Assembly: GCA_030412945.1 (NCBI GenBank)
Contig: JAUHJS010000004.1
Location: 434,001-498,000 of the forward strand
Reading direction: 5' to 3'
DNA length: 64,000 nt
Source: Shiella aurantiaca
GTDB taxonomy: Bacteria; Bacteroidota; Bacteroidia; Cytophagales; Cyclobacteriaceae
Shown piece by piece: positions 43,533-52,546 of the stretch (positions within the stretch are counted from its first letter, which is position 1; each line of letters starts with the position of its first letter). Position numbers and translations under genes: made by a program. The notes under the pieces are model-generated. The model was given only the letters and a program-made list of their open reading frames with translations, was not told the origin of the DNA and ran no database searches.

Positions 43533-43616
43533 GCCGGAGTGGTGGAACTGGTAGACACGCAAGACTTAAAATCTTGTGTCCATTAGGACGTGCGGGTTCA
43601 AGTCCCGCCTCTGGTA
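43533..43616 (+). tRNA. tRNA-Leu (anticodon TAA)
   Basis: 84-nt class II tRNA: acceptor GCCGGAG pairing CTCTGGT with two G-U pairs, D arm with GGTAGACACGC, anticodon loop CTTAAAA within CAAGA/TCTTG, a long variable arm GTGTCCATTAGGACG, T arm GCGGGTTCAAGTCCCGC. Same transcript as tRNA-Gly. Confidence 0.96.
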
Positions 43617-43618
43617 CA

Positions 43619-43648
43619 AGAGCTTCTCATTCGAGGAGCTTTTTTTTG
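43619..43648 (+). terminator. Intrinsic terminator of the tRNA operon
   Basis: AAGAGCTTCTC and GAGGAGCTTTT arms (one G-U pair) followed by eight Ts, directly after tRNA-Leu. Confidence 0.85.
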
Positions 43649-43742
43649 TTTCCGAGCATTTCTTAACATTTTCCTAATTCGCGCTTTTGACTATCTTTTT
43701 AATTAATCGTTATATTGCGATGTATTTATGATTCAATAGTCT

Positions 43743-44369
43743 ATGTTACCGACTCTTTCTGCTTATATCGCGCAGCGGCTTCCTGAAATGGAGCACCTCC
43801 CACAAGAACGAAAAGCACTCTTGCAGCAATTGGCCCAGTATGTAAAGCACAAACATCAGCTGGGTGCAGCCGCTCATTTGGTATTTATTTGTACGCACAA
43901 TTCGCGCAGAAGCCATATGAGCCAGCTCTGGGCACAAGCGGCCGCGCATTATTATGGAGTAGCTCCTGTATTTACTTATTCGGGAGGTACGGAAGCTACA
44001 GCTTTCAATCCCAGTGCGGTAGCTGCCATGCAGAAGGCGGGGTTTTCTATTGCCGAAAAAACAGGAGGTAAGAATCCAGTATTTGAAGTAGCCTTTTCAG
44101 CGGATGCGCCTAGCTTGCAGGCTTTCTCCAAGGTGTATTCCGAAGCCCCTAATCCACAAGCGAACTTCTGTGCCTTAATGACCTGTTCAGAGGCCGACCA
44201 AAACTGCCCCATGGTGCTGGGAGCCGATGGTCGTGTGGCCCTTTCCTACGATGACCCCAAAGCCTTTGATGGCACGCCTCAGCAGCTACAAAAATATGAG
44301 GAACGCTGCGCCCAGATTGCCGTGGAGATGTTGTATGCTTTCTCTTTACTAAAGAATAGTACGAAATGA
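43743..44369 (+). CDS. Arsenate reductase-like low-molecular-weight phosphatase
   Basis: 208 residues. The phosphatase P-loop FICTHNSRRSHMSQL provides the nucleophile Cys50 and Arg56 (CX5R). The rest of the fold follows the LMW protein tyrosine phosphatase/thioredoxin-coupled arsenate reductase family, with an N-terminal helical extension and the acid loop near YDDPKAFDGT. Immediately followed, with a 4-base ATGA overlap, by an Acr3-type arsenite exporter, which makes arsenate reduction the best reading. No ArsR repressor gene is next to it. Confidence 0.85.
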   Translation: MLPTLSAYIAQRLPEMEHLPQERKALLQQLAQYVKHKHQLGAAAHLVFICTHNSRRSHMSQLWAQAAAHYYGVAPVFTYSGGTEATAFNPSAVAAMQKAGFSIAEKTGGKNPVFEVAFSADAPSLQAFSKVYSEAPNPQANFCALMTCSEADQNCPMVLGADGRVALSYDDPKAFDGTPQQLQKYEERCAQIAVEMLYAFSLLKNSTK

Positions 44370-45391
44370 AAAAATTGTCTTTCCTTGACCAATACCTTAC
44401 GGTTTGGATTTTTTTAGCGATGGCATTGGGCATTGGCCTAGGATATTTTCTCCCTCATTGGGTCGACTTTTTGGCGCTCTTTCAGGTGGGTGATTTGAAT
44501 CTACTGATAGCCATTGGCTTGATTGCCATGATGTTCCCTCCCTTGGCCAAAGTTTCCTATGAAAGTCTGCCCAAGGCTTTTAGCAATATCCGCCTGATTA
44601 CCTTTAGTTTGGTGGTCAATTGGCTGATAGCACCCGTGCTGATGTTTGCTCTGGCTTTACTTTTTTTGGCCGATTATCCCGAGTACATGGCGGGTTTGAT
44701 TTTGATTGGCCTCGCCCGCTGCATTGCCATGGTATTGGTCTGGAACGATTTGGCTGCAGGTAATAAGGAGCTAGCTGCCGGACTGGTAGCTCTGAACAGC
44801 CTTTTCCAAGTATTTACCTATTCGTTTCTGGCTTGGTTATTTATTACCTTTTTGCCGCCACTCTTGGGTTATGAAGGTATGGCGGTGAGCATTTCCATCA
44901 AAGAAGTAGCAAAAAATGTAGTGATCTACCTCGGCCTTCCTTTCCTGGGAGGCTATTTATTCCGCAAGTTCTGGATACAGGCTAAGGGAAGCGAATACTA
45001 TTATAAGCAGGTAATTCCCAAAATCAGTCCAATTACCTTGGTGGCTTTGCTTTTTACCATAGTGCTTATGTTTAGCTACAAAGGCCAGATGATAGTAGAA
45101 ATTCCTTTCGATGTATTGCGTATTGCCTTGCCGCTAGCTATTTACTTTGTGCTTACCTTTTTCATTTCCTTTTTTGTCGCTAAGCGATTGGGTGCACCCT
45201 ATGCAGAAAATATGGCAGTTTCTTTTACGGCCACGGGCAACAATTTTGAGCTGGCTATAGCGGTAGCCATTGGCTTGTTTGGCATTTCCAGCGGACAAGC
45301 CTTTGCCGGAGTGGTAGGGCCTTTGATAGAAGTTCCTGTGCTGATAGGTTTGGTAGCCATAGCCCGCTGGCTCAAAAAGCGCTACTATTAA
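44366..45391 (+). CDS. Acr3-family arsenite efflux permease
   Basis: 341 residues, ten hydrophobic helices, bile-acid-transporter fold. The fourth-helix motif GLARCIAMVLVWN contains the Acr3 Cys required for arsenite transport, and the ninth-helix SFTATGNNFELAIAVAI is the other conserved stretch. It exports As(III) produced by the reductase encoded just upstream. Overlap of the two genes implies translational coupling. Not the unrelated ArsB channel. Confidence 0.9.
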   Translation: MKKLSFLDQYLTVWIFLAMALGIGLGYFLPHWVDFLALFQVGDLNLLIAIGLIAMMFPPLAKVSYESLPKAFSNIRLITFSLVVNWLIAPVLMFALALLFLADYPEYMAGLILIGLARCIAMVLVWNDLAAGNKELAAGLVALNSLFQVFTYSFLAWLFITFLPPLLGYEGMAVSISIKEVAKNVVIYLGLPFLGGYLFRKFWIQAKGSEYYYKQVIPKISPITLVALLFTIVLMFSYKGQMIVEIPFDVLRIALPLAIYFVLTFFISFFVAKRLGAPYAENMAVSFTATGNNFELAIAVAIGLFGISSGQAFAGVVGPLIEVPVLIGLVAIARWLKKRYY

Positions 45392-45536
45392 TAGGATAAA
45401 AGAAGCGTGGCTTGATGATTTCTTAAACTACAAGGGTCTTACTTAACAGAAAGGTAAAATACGCTACCCATGCAGTTAATAGTAAAGGCACAAATTTGCA
45501 TCATCATTAAACGCAACCTATTAACAAACGGTACAA

Positions 45537-46817
45537 ATGAAGAAATTTTCAATCTATGCAATGCTTTTCGCCTCTCTTAGCTTAAGCCTTGCTTCATGTG
45601 ACAAAGGAGATGACAACGGTGACAATGAGCCAGTAGACACTTCTAACTTGGTAAAAACAGGCGCCCTTACTGCTAATGAAACTTGGACAGCCGAAAGAAT
45701 TGTAGAACTTGATGGAAAAGTAATTGTACCTAGCGGCATTACTTTGACTATTGAAGCTGGAACTATTATTAAAGGTCGTTCAGGGGCAGGTTCACTGGCT
45801 TCTGCCTTGGTAGTAGCCAAAGGCGGTAAGTTAATGGCTGAAGGCACTGCTTCTGCTCCTATCATTTTCACTTCTATTGATGATAACATCAAGGTAGGTG
45901 AGGTAGTAGGTACAAACCTTGAAAAAACCGATAACCAATTATGGGGCGGTGTAATAATTTTGGGTAATGCGCCTATTTCTGCCGAAGCTGGTGATACTGA
46001 AACTGCTATCGAAGGGATTCCTGCCGATGAAGATTATAACCTATATGGTGGTAACAACGCCAATGATAATTCGGGTGTATTGAAATATGTATCTATCCGT
46101 CATGGAGGCACTTTAATTGCCGAAGGTAATGAAATCAATGGCCTTACATTAGGTGGCGTTGGTTCAGGTACTGTAATTGAGAACGTGGAAGTTTACGGAA
46201 ATTATGATGATGGAATCGAGTTCTTCGGAGGCACAGTAAATGCAAAAAACCTTTTAGTATACTGGCAAGGTGATGATGGTATCGATATCGATATGAATTA
46301 TTCAGGCACTATCGACAACTTTGCCGTAATTCATGGAGAAGGTGTTGGAACGGACAAAGGACTTGAAATCGATGGCCCTGAAGGTGCTACCAACGTAAAC
46401 GGTTTGTTTACCTTAAAAAATGGATTAGTTCAAGGTGATGGTATCCAAGGGGAAGCCGCTGACCTTAAATCAAAAGCTCAAGGAACAATCGAGAATACCG
46501 TTTTTGAAGGATATGCCGATGGCAAATTCATAAAAATGAGAGCTAGTTATGATAATAACTGTGCGGATGCTAAATCAGATGCCTTCTCTTACTTCACTTC
46601 AGCGAACCCTAAGTTAATTATTACAGGAAGTTCATTTAGCGGTACTAATTTGATTAATGTATATACAGCTTCTAAAGACGCTAACGCTGCAGATTGTCCT
46701 GTACAAGCAGCCGATCAAACTGCTGCTGAATCAACATTAACAAATGCAGCTAATGCTACTGGTGCAACTATGACAGTATTTAGCTGGACTGCTGCTGCAC
46801 AAAGAGACGAGATTTAA
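45537..46817 (+). CDS. Right-handed beta-helix surface lipoprotein
   Basis: 426 residues. Lipobox LASC puts the acylated Cys at about residue 21, followed by an Asp-rich tether (DKGDDNGDNEPVD). Most of the mature chain is a parallel beta-helix with repeated turns: LTIEAGTIIKGRSG, ALVVAKGGKLMAEG, GTVIENVEVYGNYDDGIEFF and NLLVYWQGDDGIDID. Two disulfide-type Cys lie near the C-terminus. It has its own terminator and lies upstream of a TonB-dependent receptor gene; the pair may act together on a surface ligand. Ligand unknown. Confidence 0.85.
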   Translation: MKKFSIYAMLFASLSLSLASCDKGDDNGDNEPVDTSNLVKTGALTANETWTAERIVELDGKVIVPSGITLTIEAGTIIKGRSGAGSLASALVVAKGGKLMAEGTASAPIIFTSIDDNIKVGEVVGTNLEKTDNQLWGGVIILGNAPISAEAGDTETAIEGIPADEDYNLYGGNNANDNSGVLKYVSIRHGGTLIAEGNEINGLTLGGVGSGTVIENVEVYGNYDDGIEFFGGTVNAKNLLVYWQGDDGIDIDMNYSGTIDNFAVIHGEGVGTDKGLEIDGPEGATNVNGLFTLKNGLVQGDGIQGEAADLKSKAQGTIENTVFEGYADGKFIKMRASYDNNCADAKSDAFSYFTSANPKLIITGSSFSGTNLINVYTASKDANAADCPVQAADQTAAESTLTNAANATGATMTVFSWTAAAQRDEI

Positions 46818-46844
46818 TAATATTGAGTGTGTTGAATACAAAGG

Positions 46845-46868
46845 CCCCGACTCAGTCGGGGTTTTTTT
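46845..46868 (+). terminator. Intrinsic terminator of the beta-helix gene
   Basis: CCCCGA-CTCAG-TCGGGG stem followed by seven Ts, 27 bases after the stop. Confidence 0.92.
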
Positions 46869-47083
46869 GTTTTTAGGCGCTGTTAACAAATCCGTAACAC
46901 AGAGTATGCTGCTAGTTTGGTCACATAGTAACAAATTAAATTCTTCAAAATTGGACATGAATAATTTTGCACGTACTCAATCAAGTCTTTATCAGAATAA
47001 TCATTGGTTTTCAAGGTTTCCTCAAAGTTACATTGTTAACACAAGCGTAATCTTGGGGTCAAATTCACTTTAAGGTGTCGCAG

Positions 47084-47091
47084 TACCTTTG
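47084..47091 (+). promoter_or_regulatory. -7 promoter box of the TonB receptor gene
   Basis: TACCTTTG followed by CAT, a perfect TAnnTTTG element 21 bases before the ATG. No TTG at 19-20 bases upstream; the sequence there is TTTAAGG. 46869-47083 holds no gene and contains short runs of AAC/TTAACA-like sequence only. Confidence 0.65.
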
Positions 47092-47111
47092 CATCGTAAA
47101 ATAGAATCAAC

Positions 47112-49928
47112 ATGTATCAATTCGTACGTTTCTTTTTGTTTATTGCTTTAGTAGGTATCAGTAGCTCTGCATTTGCCCAAAAAGGCTTTTTGAGAGGTAA
47201 AATTACCGATGGCGAGTTTGGCGAAGGCCTGTTTGGTGCTACCATAGTACAGCAGGGCACTACCAATGGGGTTACTACCGACTTCAACGGAGAGTTCTCC
47301 TTGACTCTGCCGGCAGGCACCTATACCATTGCAGTTTCTTATGTATCCTACCGCACGCAATACTTCGAGAATGTAGAAATCAAAGCCGGAGAGCCAACCA
47401 TACTAAATGCCACCCTTTTGCCCGATGTGCAAGAGTTGGATGCGGTAGAAGTAGTAGCCGAGCGTACCCGCGACAATGAATCTTCTTTGTTGACCATCCA
47501 GAAAAAATCACCCAATGTGATGGATGCCATGTCGTCTCAATCTTTCAAAAAGATTGGCGATAGCAACCTTGCGGGAGCTATCAAGCGTGTAACAGGCGTT
47601 TCGGTAGAGGGTGGTCGCTACGTATATGTACGTGGATTGGGTGATAGATATACCAAAACTACCCTGAACGAAATGGATATTCCGGGCTTAGATCCCGACC
47701 GCAATACGGTACAAATCGATATTTTCCCTACCAATACCTTGGAGAACATCATGGTCTTCAAAACCTTCACGCCTAACCTTTCGGCCGATTTTACAGGAGG
47801 TATGGTGAATGTGGAAACCAAAGCTTTTCCATTGGAGAAAGCCACCAATATTAGCCTAGGTTTTAGCTATACACCAGGCATGAACCTTAGCAATGATTTT
47901 CTCAGCTATAAAGGAGGAAAATTAGATTTCTTAGGAATAGATGATGGCACACGTGCTCTTCCTTTTGCAGCTAATACCACCATCCCTAGTGAGCCGCAAA
48001 ACGATCCACGTTTGGAGGAACTTACCCGCAAACTGAATCCCGAAATGGCTGCTAGCCGCAGAATGAGCTTTTTGAATACTAGCTTTGCTGTAAACCACGG
48101 TAATCAAAAGAATTACGAGAAATATACCATTGGCTATAATGCGGTATTGAACTACCAAACCAATTTTGACTACTACGATAGAGCCGAATATGGTTTCTAC
48201 TTGAAAAATAACAACCCTGAAACCAATGAGCTTTTCAAAAATGAAGAACGCATAGGTCAGCAATCCGAAGCAAGTGTACTTTGGAGCGCCCTGTTCTCCG
48301 GTGCCATTAAATTTGACAATCACAGCATTTCTACCAGCCTACTTCATACCCAAAATGGTATCGAACAAACTTCAAAGCGTGTGAATCAGGATTTTGACCA
48401 AAATGTGGCTACTCTTTCAGAAGATATCCTTACCTATACCCAGCGCTCTATTACCAACAATATCCTTATAGGTAGACATCAGTTTAATAAACTAAATGTA
48501 GAATGGAGAAACTCATTTACTCGTTCAGAAATTGATGATCCGGATTTTAGAGTAACCTCTATCTCCGTAGGTGATGGCGATACTACTCTACAAGGGGGTA
48601 AAGGTGCCGCTATCAACCGTTTCTACAGAAACTTGGTAGAAATCAACGAAAGCTTTAAAGCCGATTTCAGCTTGCCGTATGGCGAATCGTCTAAATTGAT
48701 GTTCGGTGGCCTTGGTTCATACAAGAAAAGAGATTTCAGCGTATTGAACTACAATCTGCGTGTAACCAACCCCGATCGCGTATCGGCTGATGCCAACACC
48801 TTCTTGCAAGAAGACAATATCTGGACAGCCAGTGAGCAGCAAGGAACCTACCTATTTGGGAACTTCGAGCCGGCCAATACCTACACAGGTGCACAAAACT
48901 TATTCGGAGCCTATGTAATGACCGAAATGCAAGTATTGCCTAAGTTGCGTGCCGTATATGGTCTACGTGCCGAGCAAGTCACTATGTTCTACACCGGACA
49001 AAACAACTCCGGCTCAATAGTGTACGACAACGAAAAGACTTTAAATGAGCTTAACCTACTTCCTTCGGCCAATTTGGTGTATAACCTGACCGAAAAAATG
49101 AACCTAAGAGGCTCGTTCAACAAAACCTTGGCACGTCCTTCGTTCAAAGAGAAGTCGGTATCACAGATTTACGATCCCATCTCTAAGATTACTTTCAACG
49201 GTAACATCGACCTTACCCAAACCTATGTCAACAACTTCGACATGCGTTGGGAGTATTTCTTGAAAGGAAATCAAATGGTGGCCATTTCCGGTTTCTATAA
49301 AACCTTCGATGGACACATTGAATTAGTAGCTTTTGAAGTAGCTCCTGAGAACGTAAAACCTCGCAATGCCGGACAAAGCATGGTAGTGGGAGCGGAGATT
49401 GAATTGCGCAAAAACTTAGATTTCTTCGGTTCTTTCTTTGAAAATCTAGCCGTAGGAACCAACCTTACTTTGGTGCAATCAGCCGTAGACCTTAAATCGG
49501 TAAACACCGGAAACGGAGGCGAAACCGAGTATGACCTAAGAGCTAGAAACCTACGCGCAGGAGAAGAATTGAAAGATACACGTCCTATGGCCGGACAATC
49601 GCCTTACTTGGTGAATGCTTACATGAACCTTCAATTGCCTAAGCAAGGAACCAACATCAACGTATCGTACAATGTCCAAGGTCCTAGCCTAGCCGTGGTA
49701 GGCTCTGGTCGCCTAGCCGATGTGTACACCGTACCTTTCCATAGCCTTAACCTGAATGCCTCACAAACTTTTGGTTTGAGAGAAAGATCTACCCTTACTT
49801 TTGGTATTCAGAACTTGTTGAACGATGCCCGCGAGCAAGTGTATAAATCGTATGGTGCTTCACCAGCCATTTACTCTAGCTTGCAACCCGGTATGCAGTT
49901 CTCTTTGAAATATGCATTTGCCTTTTAA
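47112..49928 (+). CDS. TonB-dependent receptor with CarboxypepD_reg domain
   Basis: 938 residues. Signal peptide cleaved near residue 22 (SAFAQ). A carboxypeptidase-regulatory-like domain follows (about 25-110: FLRGKITDGEFGEGLFGATI, AVSYVSYRT). Next come a plug domain (about 125-250, with GGRYVYVRGLGDRY and the terminal TGGMVNVETKAFP) and a long beta-barrel ending in MQFSLKYAFAF, with a terminal Phe. It imports a large or scarce substrate through the outer membrane, powered by TonB. No SusD partner; the beta-helix lipoprotein just upstream may fill that place. Confidence 0.93.
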   Translation: MYQFVRFFLFIALVGISSSAFAQKGFLRGKITDGEFGEGLFGATIVQQGTTNGVTTDFNGEFSLTLPAGTYTIAVSYVSYRTQYFENVEIKAGEPTILNATLLPDVQELDAVEVVAERTRDNESSLLTIQKKSPNVMDAMSSQSFKKIGDSNLAGAIKRVTGVSVEGGRYVYVRGLGDRYTKTTLNEMDIPGLDPDRNTVQIDIFPTNTLENIMVFKTFTPNLSADFTGGMVNVETKAFPLEKATNISLGFSYTPGMNLSNDFLSYKGGKLDFLGIDDGTRALPFAANTTIPSEPQNDPRLEELTRKLNPEMAASRRMSFLNTSFAVNHGNQKNYEKYTIGYNAVLNYQTNFDYYDRAEYGFYLKNNNPETNELFKNEERIGQQSEASVLWSALFSGAIKFDNHSISTSLLHTQNGIEQTSKRVNQDFDQNVATLSEDILTYTQRSITNNILIGRHQFNKLNVEWRNSFTRSEIDDPDFRVTSISVGDGDTTLQGGKGAAINRFYRNLVEINESFKADFSLPYGESSKLMFGGLGSYKKRDFSVLNYNLRVTNPDRVSADANTFLQEDNIWTASEQQGTYLFGNFEPANTYTGAQNLFGAYVMTEMQVLPKLRAVYGLRAEQVTMFYTGQNNSGSIVYDNEKTLNELNLLPSANLVYNLTEKMNLRGSFNKTLARPSFKEKSVSQIYDPISKITFNGNIDLTQTYVNNFDMRWEYFLKGNQMVAISGFYKTFDGHIELVAFEVAPENVKPRNAGQSMVVGAEIELRKNLDFFGSFFENLAVGTNLTLVQSAVDLKSVNTGNGGETEYDLRARNLRAGEELKDTRPMAGQSPYLVNAYMNLQLPKQGTNINVSYNVQGPSLAVVGSGRLADVYTVPFHSLNLNASQTFGLRERSTLTFGIQNLLNDAREQVYKSYGASPAIYSSLQPGMQFSLKYAFAF

Positions 49929-49947
49929 TTAGAGCGTTTTTACACAT

Positions 49948-49976
49948 AAAAAAAGGAAGCCTAGGCTTCCTTTTTT
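49948..49976. terminator. Bidirectional terminator between convergent genes
   Basis: AAAAAAGGAAGCC-TA-GGCTTCCTTTTTT, a perfect palindrome with A and T runs on both sides, placed between the TonB receptor stop and the stop of the opposite-strand gene. Confidence 0.93.
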
Positions 49977-49979
49977 GTT

Positions 49980-50684
49980 TTACTGGATATCACCCAGTTT
50001 CTTTTTGTGCATTTCCAGCACGGTTTTCATTTTTTCGAGATCTACATAAGTAGAATCTTGCGCAGCCTTGTTGATAATCTGCTTATTGGCTAGTTCCTCC
50101 TGCAAAGCAACATTAGCAATGAGCGCTTTCTCCAGCTTTTCCTTTTCTGCCTTGGCATTTTCCAGCTGCTTGCTCAGGCTATTGCCCTCATTGATCAGCT
50201 TCTGGTAATTCTTGCTGGTATATTCCGTGGCGCGTTCCGCTTCATTGATTTGCTTTTGCACCTCATCACGGTAATAGGTAATCCCGAAATCGTAAGTGTA
50301 TCGCTCCAGTTCTTTTCTAGCAAGTTCCCAGTTGGCAGGGTCAATAGCGCTGCTGTCTATCCCAAAGAATACTACCGTTTGCAGGCCTTTGCTGCTGGCC
50401 TGGGCATAGAGGCTTTGTGGCACAGCCAATAAATTGCCAAAGCTATGCTCGCGCAAGTGCAGGTAGGTTTTTTTGTTTTCTACCCGCCCTTTGTCTTTCA
50501 GGTAAGAAAGCAATACGGGTTCTACTTTGTCTTTTTTTGCTTCCAAGGTCACACTATAGCCCTGAAGTTTTTTTTCCGCCACCCGCTGTTGGTCGGGCTG
50601 TACGGATACCTTTTGCGCCTGCGCTTCTGAGGCCGCTAGGCCCGAAAAAATAATGAGTCCTAAAAAAAGTGTTATCGGTTTCAT
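49980..50684 (-). CDS. Periplasmic coiled-coil protein, unknown function
   Basis: 234 residues from the ATG at 50684; a TTG extension to 50759 overlaps the divergent gene and is rejected. Signal peptide (cleavage near AQAQ). The first half contains a beta-rich region with LLSYLKDKGRVENKKTYLHL. The second half (about 140-230) is a long charged coiled coil (KNYQKLINEGNSLSKQLENA). No known family. Convergent with the receptor gene, so it is a separate unit. Confidence 0.65.
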   Translation of the reverse strand: MKPITLFLGLIIFSGLAASEAQAQKVSVQPDQQRVAEKKLQGYSVTLEAKKDKVEPVLLSYLKDKGRVENKKTYLHLREHSFGNLLAVPQSLYAQASSKGLQTVVFFGIDSSAIDPANWELARKELERYTYDFGITYYRDEVQKQINEAERATEYTSKNYQKLINEGNSLSKQLENAKAEKEKLEKALIANVALQEELANKQIINKAAQDSTYVDLEKMKTVLEMHKKKLGDIQ

Positions 50685-50778
50685 ACGCGTTAAATAAGTG
50701 ATAAACTTAGAAAAATAATTGCTAGGTTGTGTTCCTACACATAACAAACGTGAGACCAAAGCGGTTGTTTTCGCATAT

Positions 50779-51684
50779 ATGATGGAAAAAATACTGATTT
50801 CAGGCGGTAGCGGACTAGTAGGTCAAGCCCTTACCCAGCACTTGACCCAGCAGGGCCATGAAGTTGCATGGCTATCGCGGAGCCAACAAAAAGGCCAAAA
50901 AACCTTTCTTTGGGATGTAAAAAACCAAGAAATAGCTCCCGAAGCCTTGGCTTGGGCCAGTCATATTATCCACTTGGCTGGTGCCGGAGTAGCCGACAAG
51001 CGCTGGACGCCTGCTTATAAAAAGGAAATCCTTGATAGTAGGGTACAAGCTACTCGCTTACTGGTAAAAGGCTTAAAGCAATACCCCAATGCCGTGAAAA
51101 AGGTGGTTTCTGCTTCCGCTATGGGCATTTATGGCACCTTTCATCAAGAGGAATGGGTAGAGGAGGAGAGTCCTGCCGGAAAGGATTTCTTGGCGAAAGT
51201 AACCCAAGAATGGGAAAATGAAGTGCAACAATTGCAATCCTTGGGCATTCCCGAGGTGCGGATGCGCATCAGTATTGTGCTGGCCAAAGAGGGAGGCGCT
51301 TTACCCACACTTATGCTGCCTGTGCGATTCGGCTTAGCCTCTGCTATTGGCAAAGGAAGCCAATATATGAGCTGGATTCATATAAAAGATTTGTGTCGAT
51401 TGTTCTCTTGGGCCTTGCTTGAGTCAGACATACAGGGTGCGCTCAATGCCGCTTCGCCACAGCCCGAAACCAATGCCGATTTCATGAAAACCTTAGCTAA
51501 AGTAATGCGAAAACCATTTTTCCTGCCATCCGTACCTTCATGGGTGCTGCACTTGGCCATGGGCGAAAAAGCCATTATTGCTACCTCAGGCGTACGGCTT
51601 TCGGTTAATCGCCTGACGAGCAAGGGTGTTACATTTGTACATCCTGACTTGGCTACAGCGCTAGAATCCCTACTGAAGGAATAA
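50779..51684 (+). CDS. TIGR01777-family NAD(P)-dependent epimerase-like protein
   Basis: 302 residues from the ATG at 50779 or 50782; a TTG extension starting 20 codons earlier overlaps the divergent gene. Extended-SDR fold: Gly motif ISGGSGLVGQAL for NAD(P), HLAGAGVADKRW, the ASAMGIYG region, and the catalytic-region WIHIKDLCRLFSW typical of YfcH/TIGR01777. The family is widespread, called cell-division inhibitor SulA-like by old annotation, but its reaction is not established. Followed by LOG and transglycosylase genes on the same strand. Confidence 0.88.
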   Translation: MMEKILISGGSGLVGQALTQHLTQQGHEVAWLSRSQQKGQKTFLWDVKNQEIAPEALAWASHIIHLAGAGVADKRWTPAYKKEILDSRVQATRLLVKGLKQYPNAVKKVVSASAMGIYGTFHQEEWVEEESPAGKDFLAKVTQEWENEVQQLQSLGIPEVRMRISIVLAKEGGALPTLMLPVRFGLASAIGKGSQYMSWIHIKDLCRLFSWALLESDIQGALNAASPQPETNADFMKTLAKVMRKPFFLPSVPSWVLHLAMGEKAIIATSGVRLSVNRLTSKGVTFVHPDLATALESLLKE

Positions 51685-51757
51685 ATGGGCATATTTTTCG
51701 TGTAGGGGCTTGTGATTAATTTTTAATTCTTAACTTATTGCCCGCAAAAAATTTGAG

Positions 51758-52546
51758 ATGATGGAAAAGAAACAACAAAAACCGGGAAGCGACTTGGTAG
51801 ACAGCGTAAAAGAAATTAAGGTAAGTCCTTCCCCTGAGCAGGAAGAAGAAGATAGAATTCGTCATGCGTTTCAAACCCGCGATTGGAACGAAATCAAAAT
51901 AGCCGATAGCTGGGTAATTTTTAAAGTGATGGCCGAATTTGTGGAAGGTTTTGAGAAACTTGCCCAGATTGGTCCATGTGTATCAGTATTTGGCTCAGCC
52001 CGTACCAAGCATGACCACCCCTATTATAAAATGGCCGAAGAAATTGCTGCCAAGCTGGTACGCCATGGCTATGGGGTAATCACGGGCGGTGGCCCGGGTA
52101 TTATGGAGGCCGGAAACAAAGGCGCCCATTCCCAAGGCGGAAAATCCGTAGGCTTGAATATTATATTGCCTTTTGAGCAGTTCAACAACATCTATATCGA
52201 CCCCGATAAACTCATCACCTTCGATTACTTCTTCGTGCGCAAGGTAATGTTTATGAAATACGCCCAAGGCTTTATTGCTATGCCGGGTGGTTTCGGTACG
52301 CTTGATGAGCTTTTTGAGGCGCTCACGCTGATTCAAACCAAGAAAGTAGCCCGCTTCCCTATCGTATTGGTAGGTAAAGACTACTGGGGCGGGATGATCG
52401 ATTGGATCAAAGGCACTATGTTAGAAAAAGAGCATAATATCAATGAATCGGATTTAGATTTGTTCACCTTGGTAGATAACGCTACCGATGCCGTGAAGGT
52501 AATTGACGATTTCTATTCTAAATATTTATTATCACCCAACTTCTAA
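51758..52546 (+). CDS. LOG-family (TIGR00730) nucleoside-5'-monophosphate phosphoribohydrolase-like protein
   Basis: 262 residues with a helical N-terminal extension (about 1-65) and a Rossmann-like domain. Signature motifs are GGGPGIMEAGNKGA and PGGFGTLDELFEALT, the PGGxGTxxE catalytic motif of LOG/cytokinin-activating enzymes. Family members split the N-glycosidic bond of AMP-like nucleotides. Many bacterial members have house-cleaning or pyrimidine/purine ribonucleotide roles. The stop overlaps the next ATG by one base (TAATG). Confidence 0.9.
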   Translation: MMEKKQQKPGSDLVDSVKEIKVSPSPEQEEEDRIRHAFQTRDWNEIKIADSWVIFKVMAEFVEGFEKLAQIGPCVSVFGSARTKHDHPYYKMAEEIAAKLVRHGYGVITGGGPGIMEAGNKGAHSQGGKSVGLNIILPFEQFNNIYIDPDKLITFDYFFVRKVMFMKYAQGFIAMPGGFGTLDELFEALTLIQTKKVARFPIVLVGKDYWGGMIDWIKGTMLEKEHNINESDLDLFTLVDNATDAVKVIDDFYSKYLLSPNF

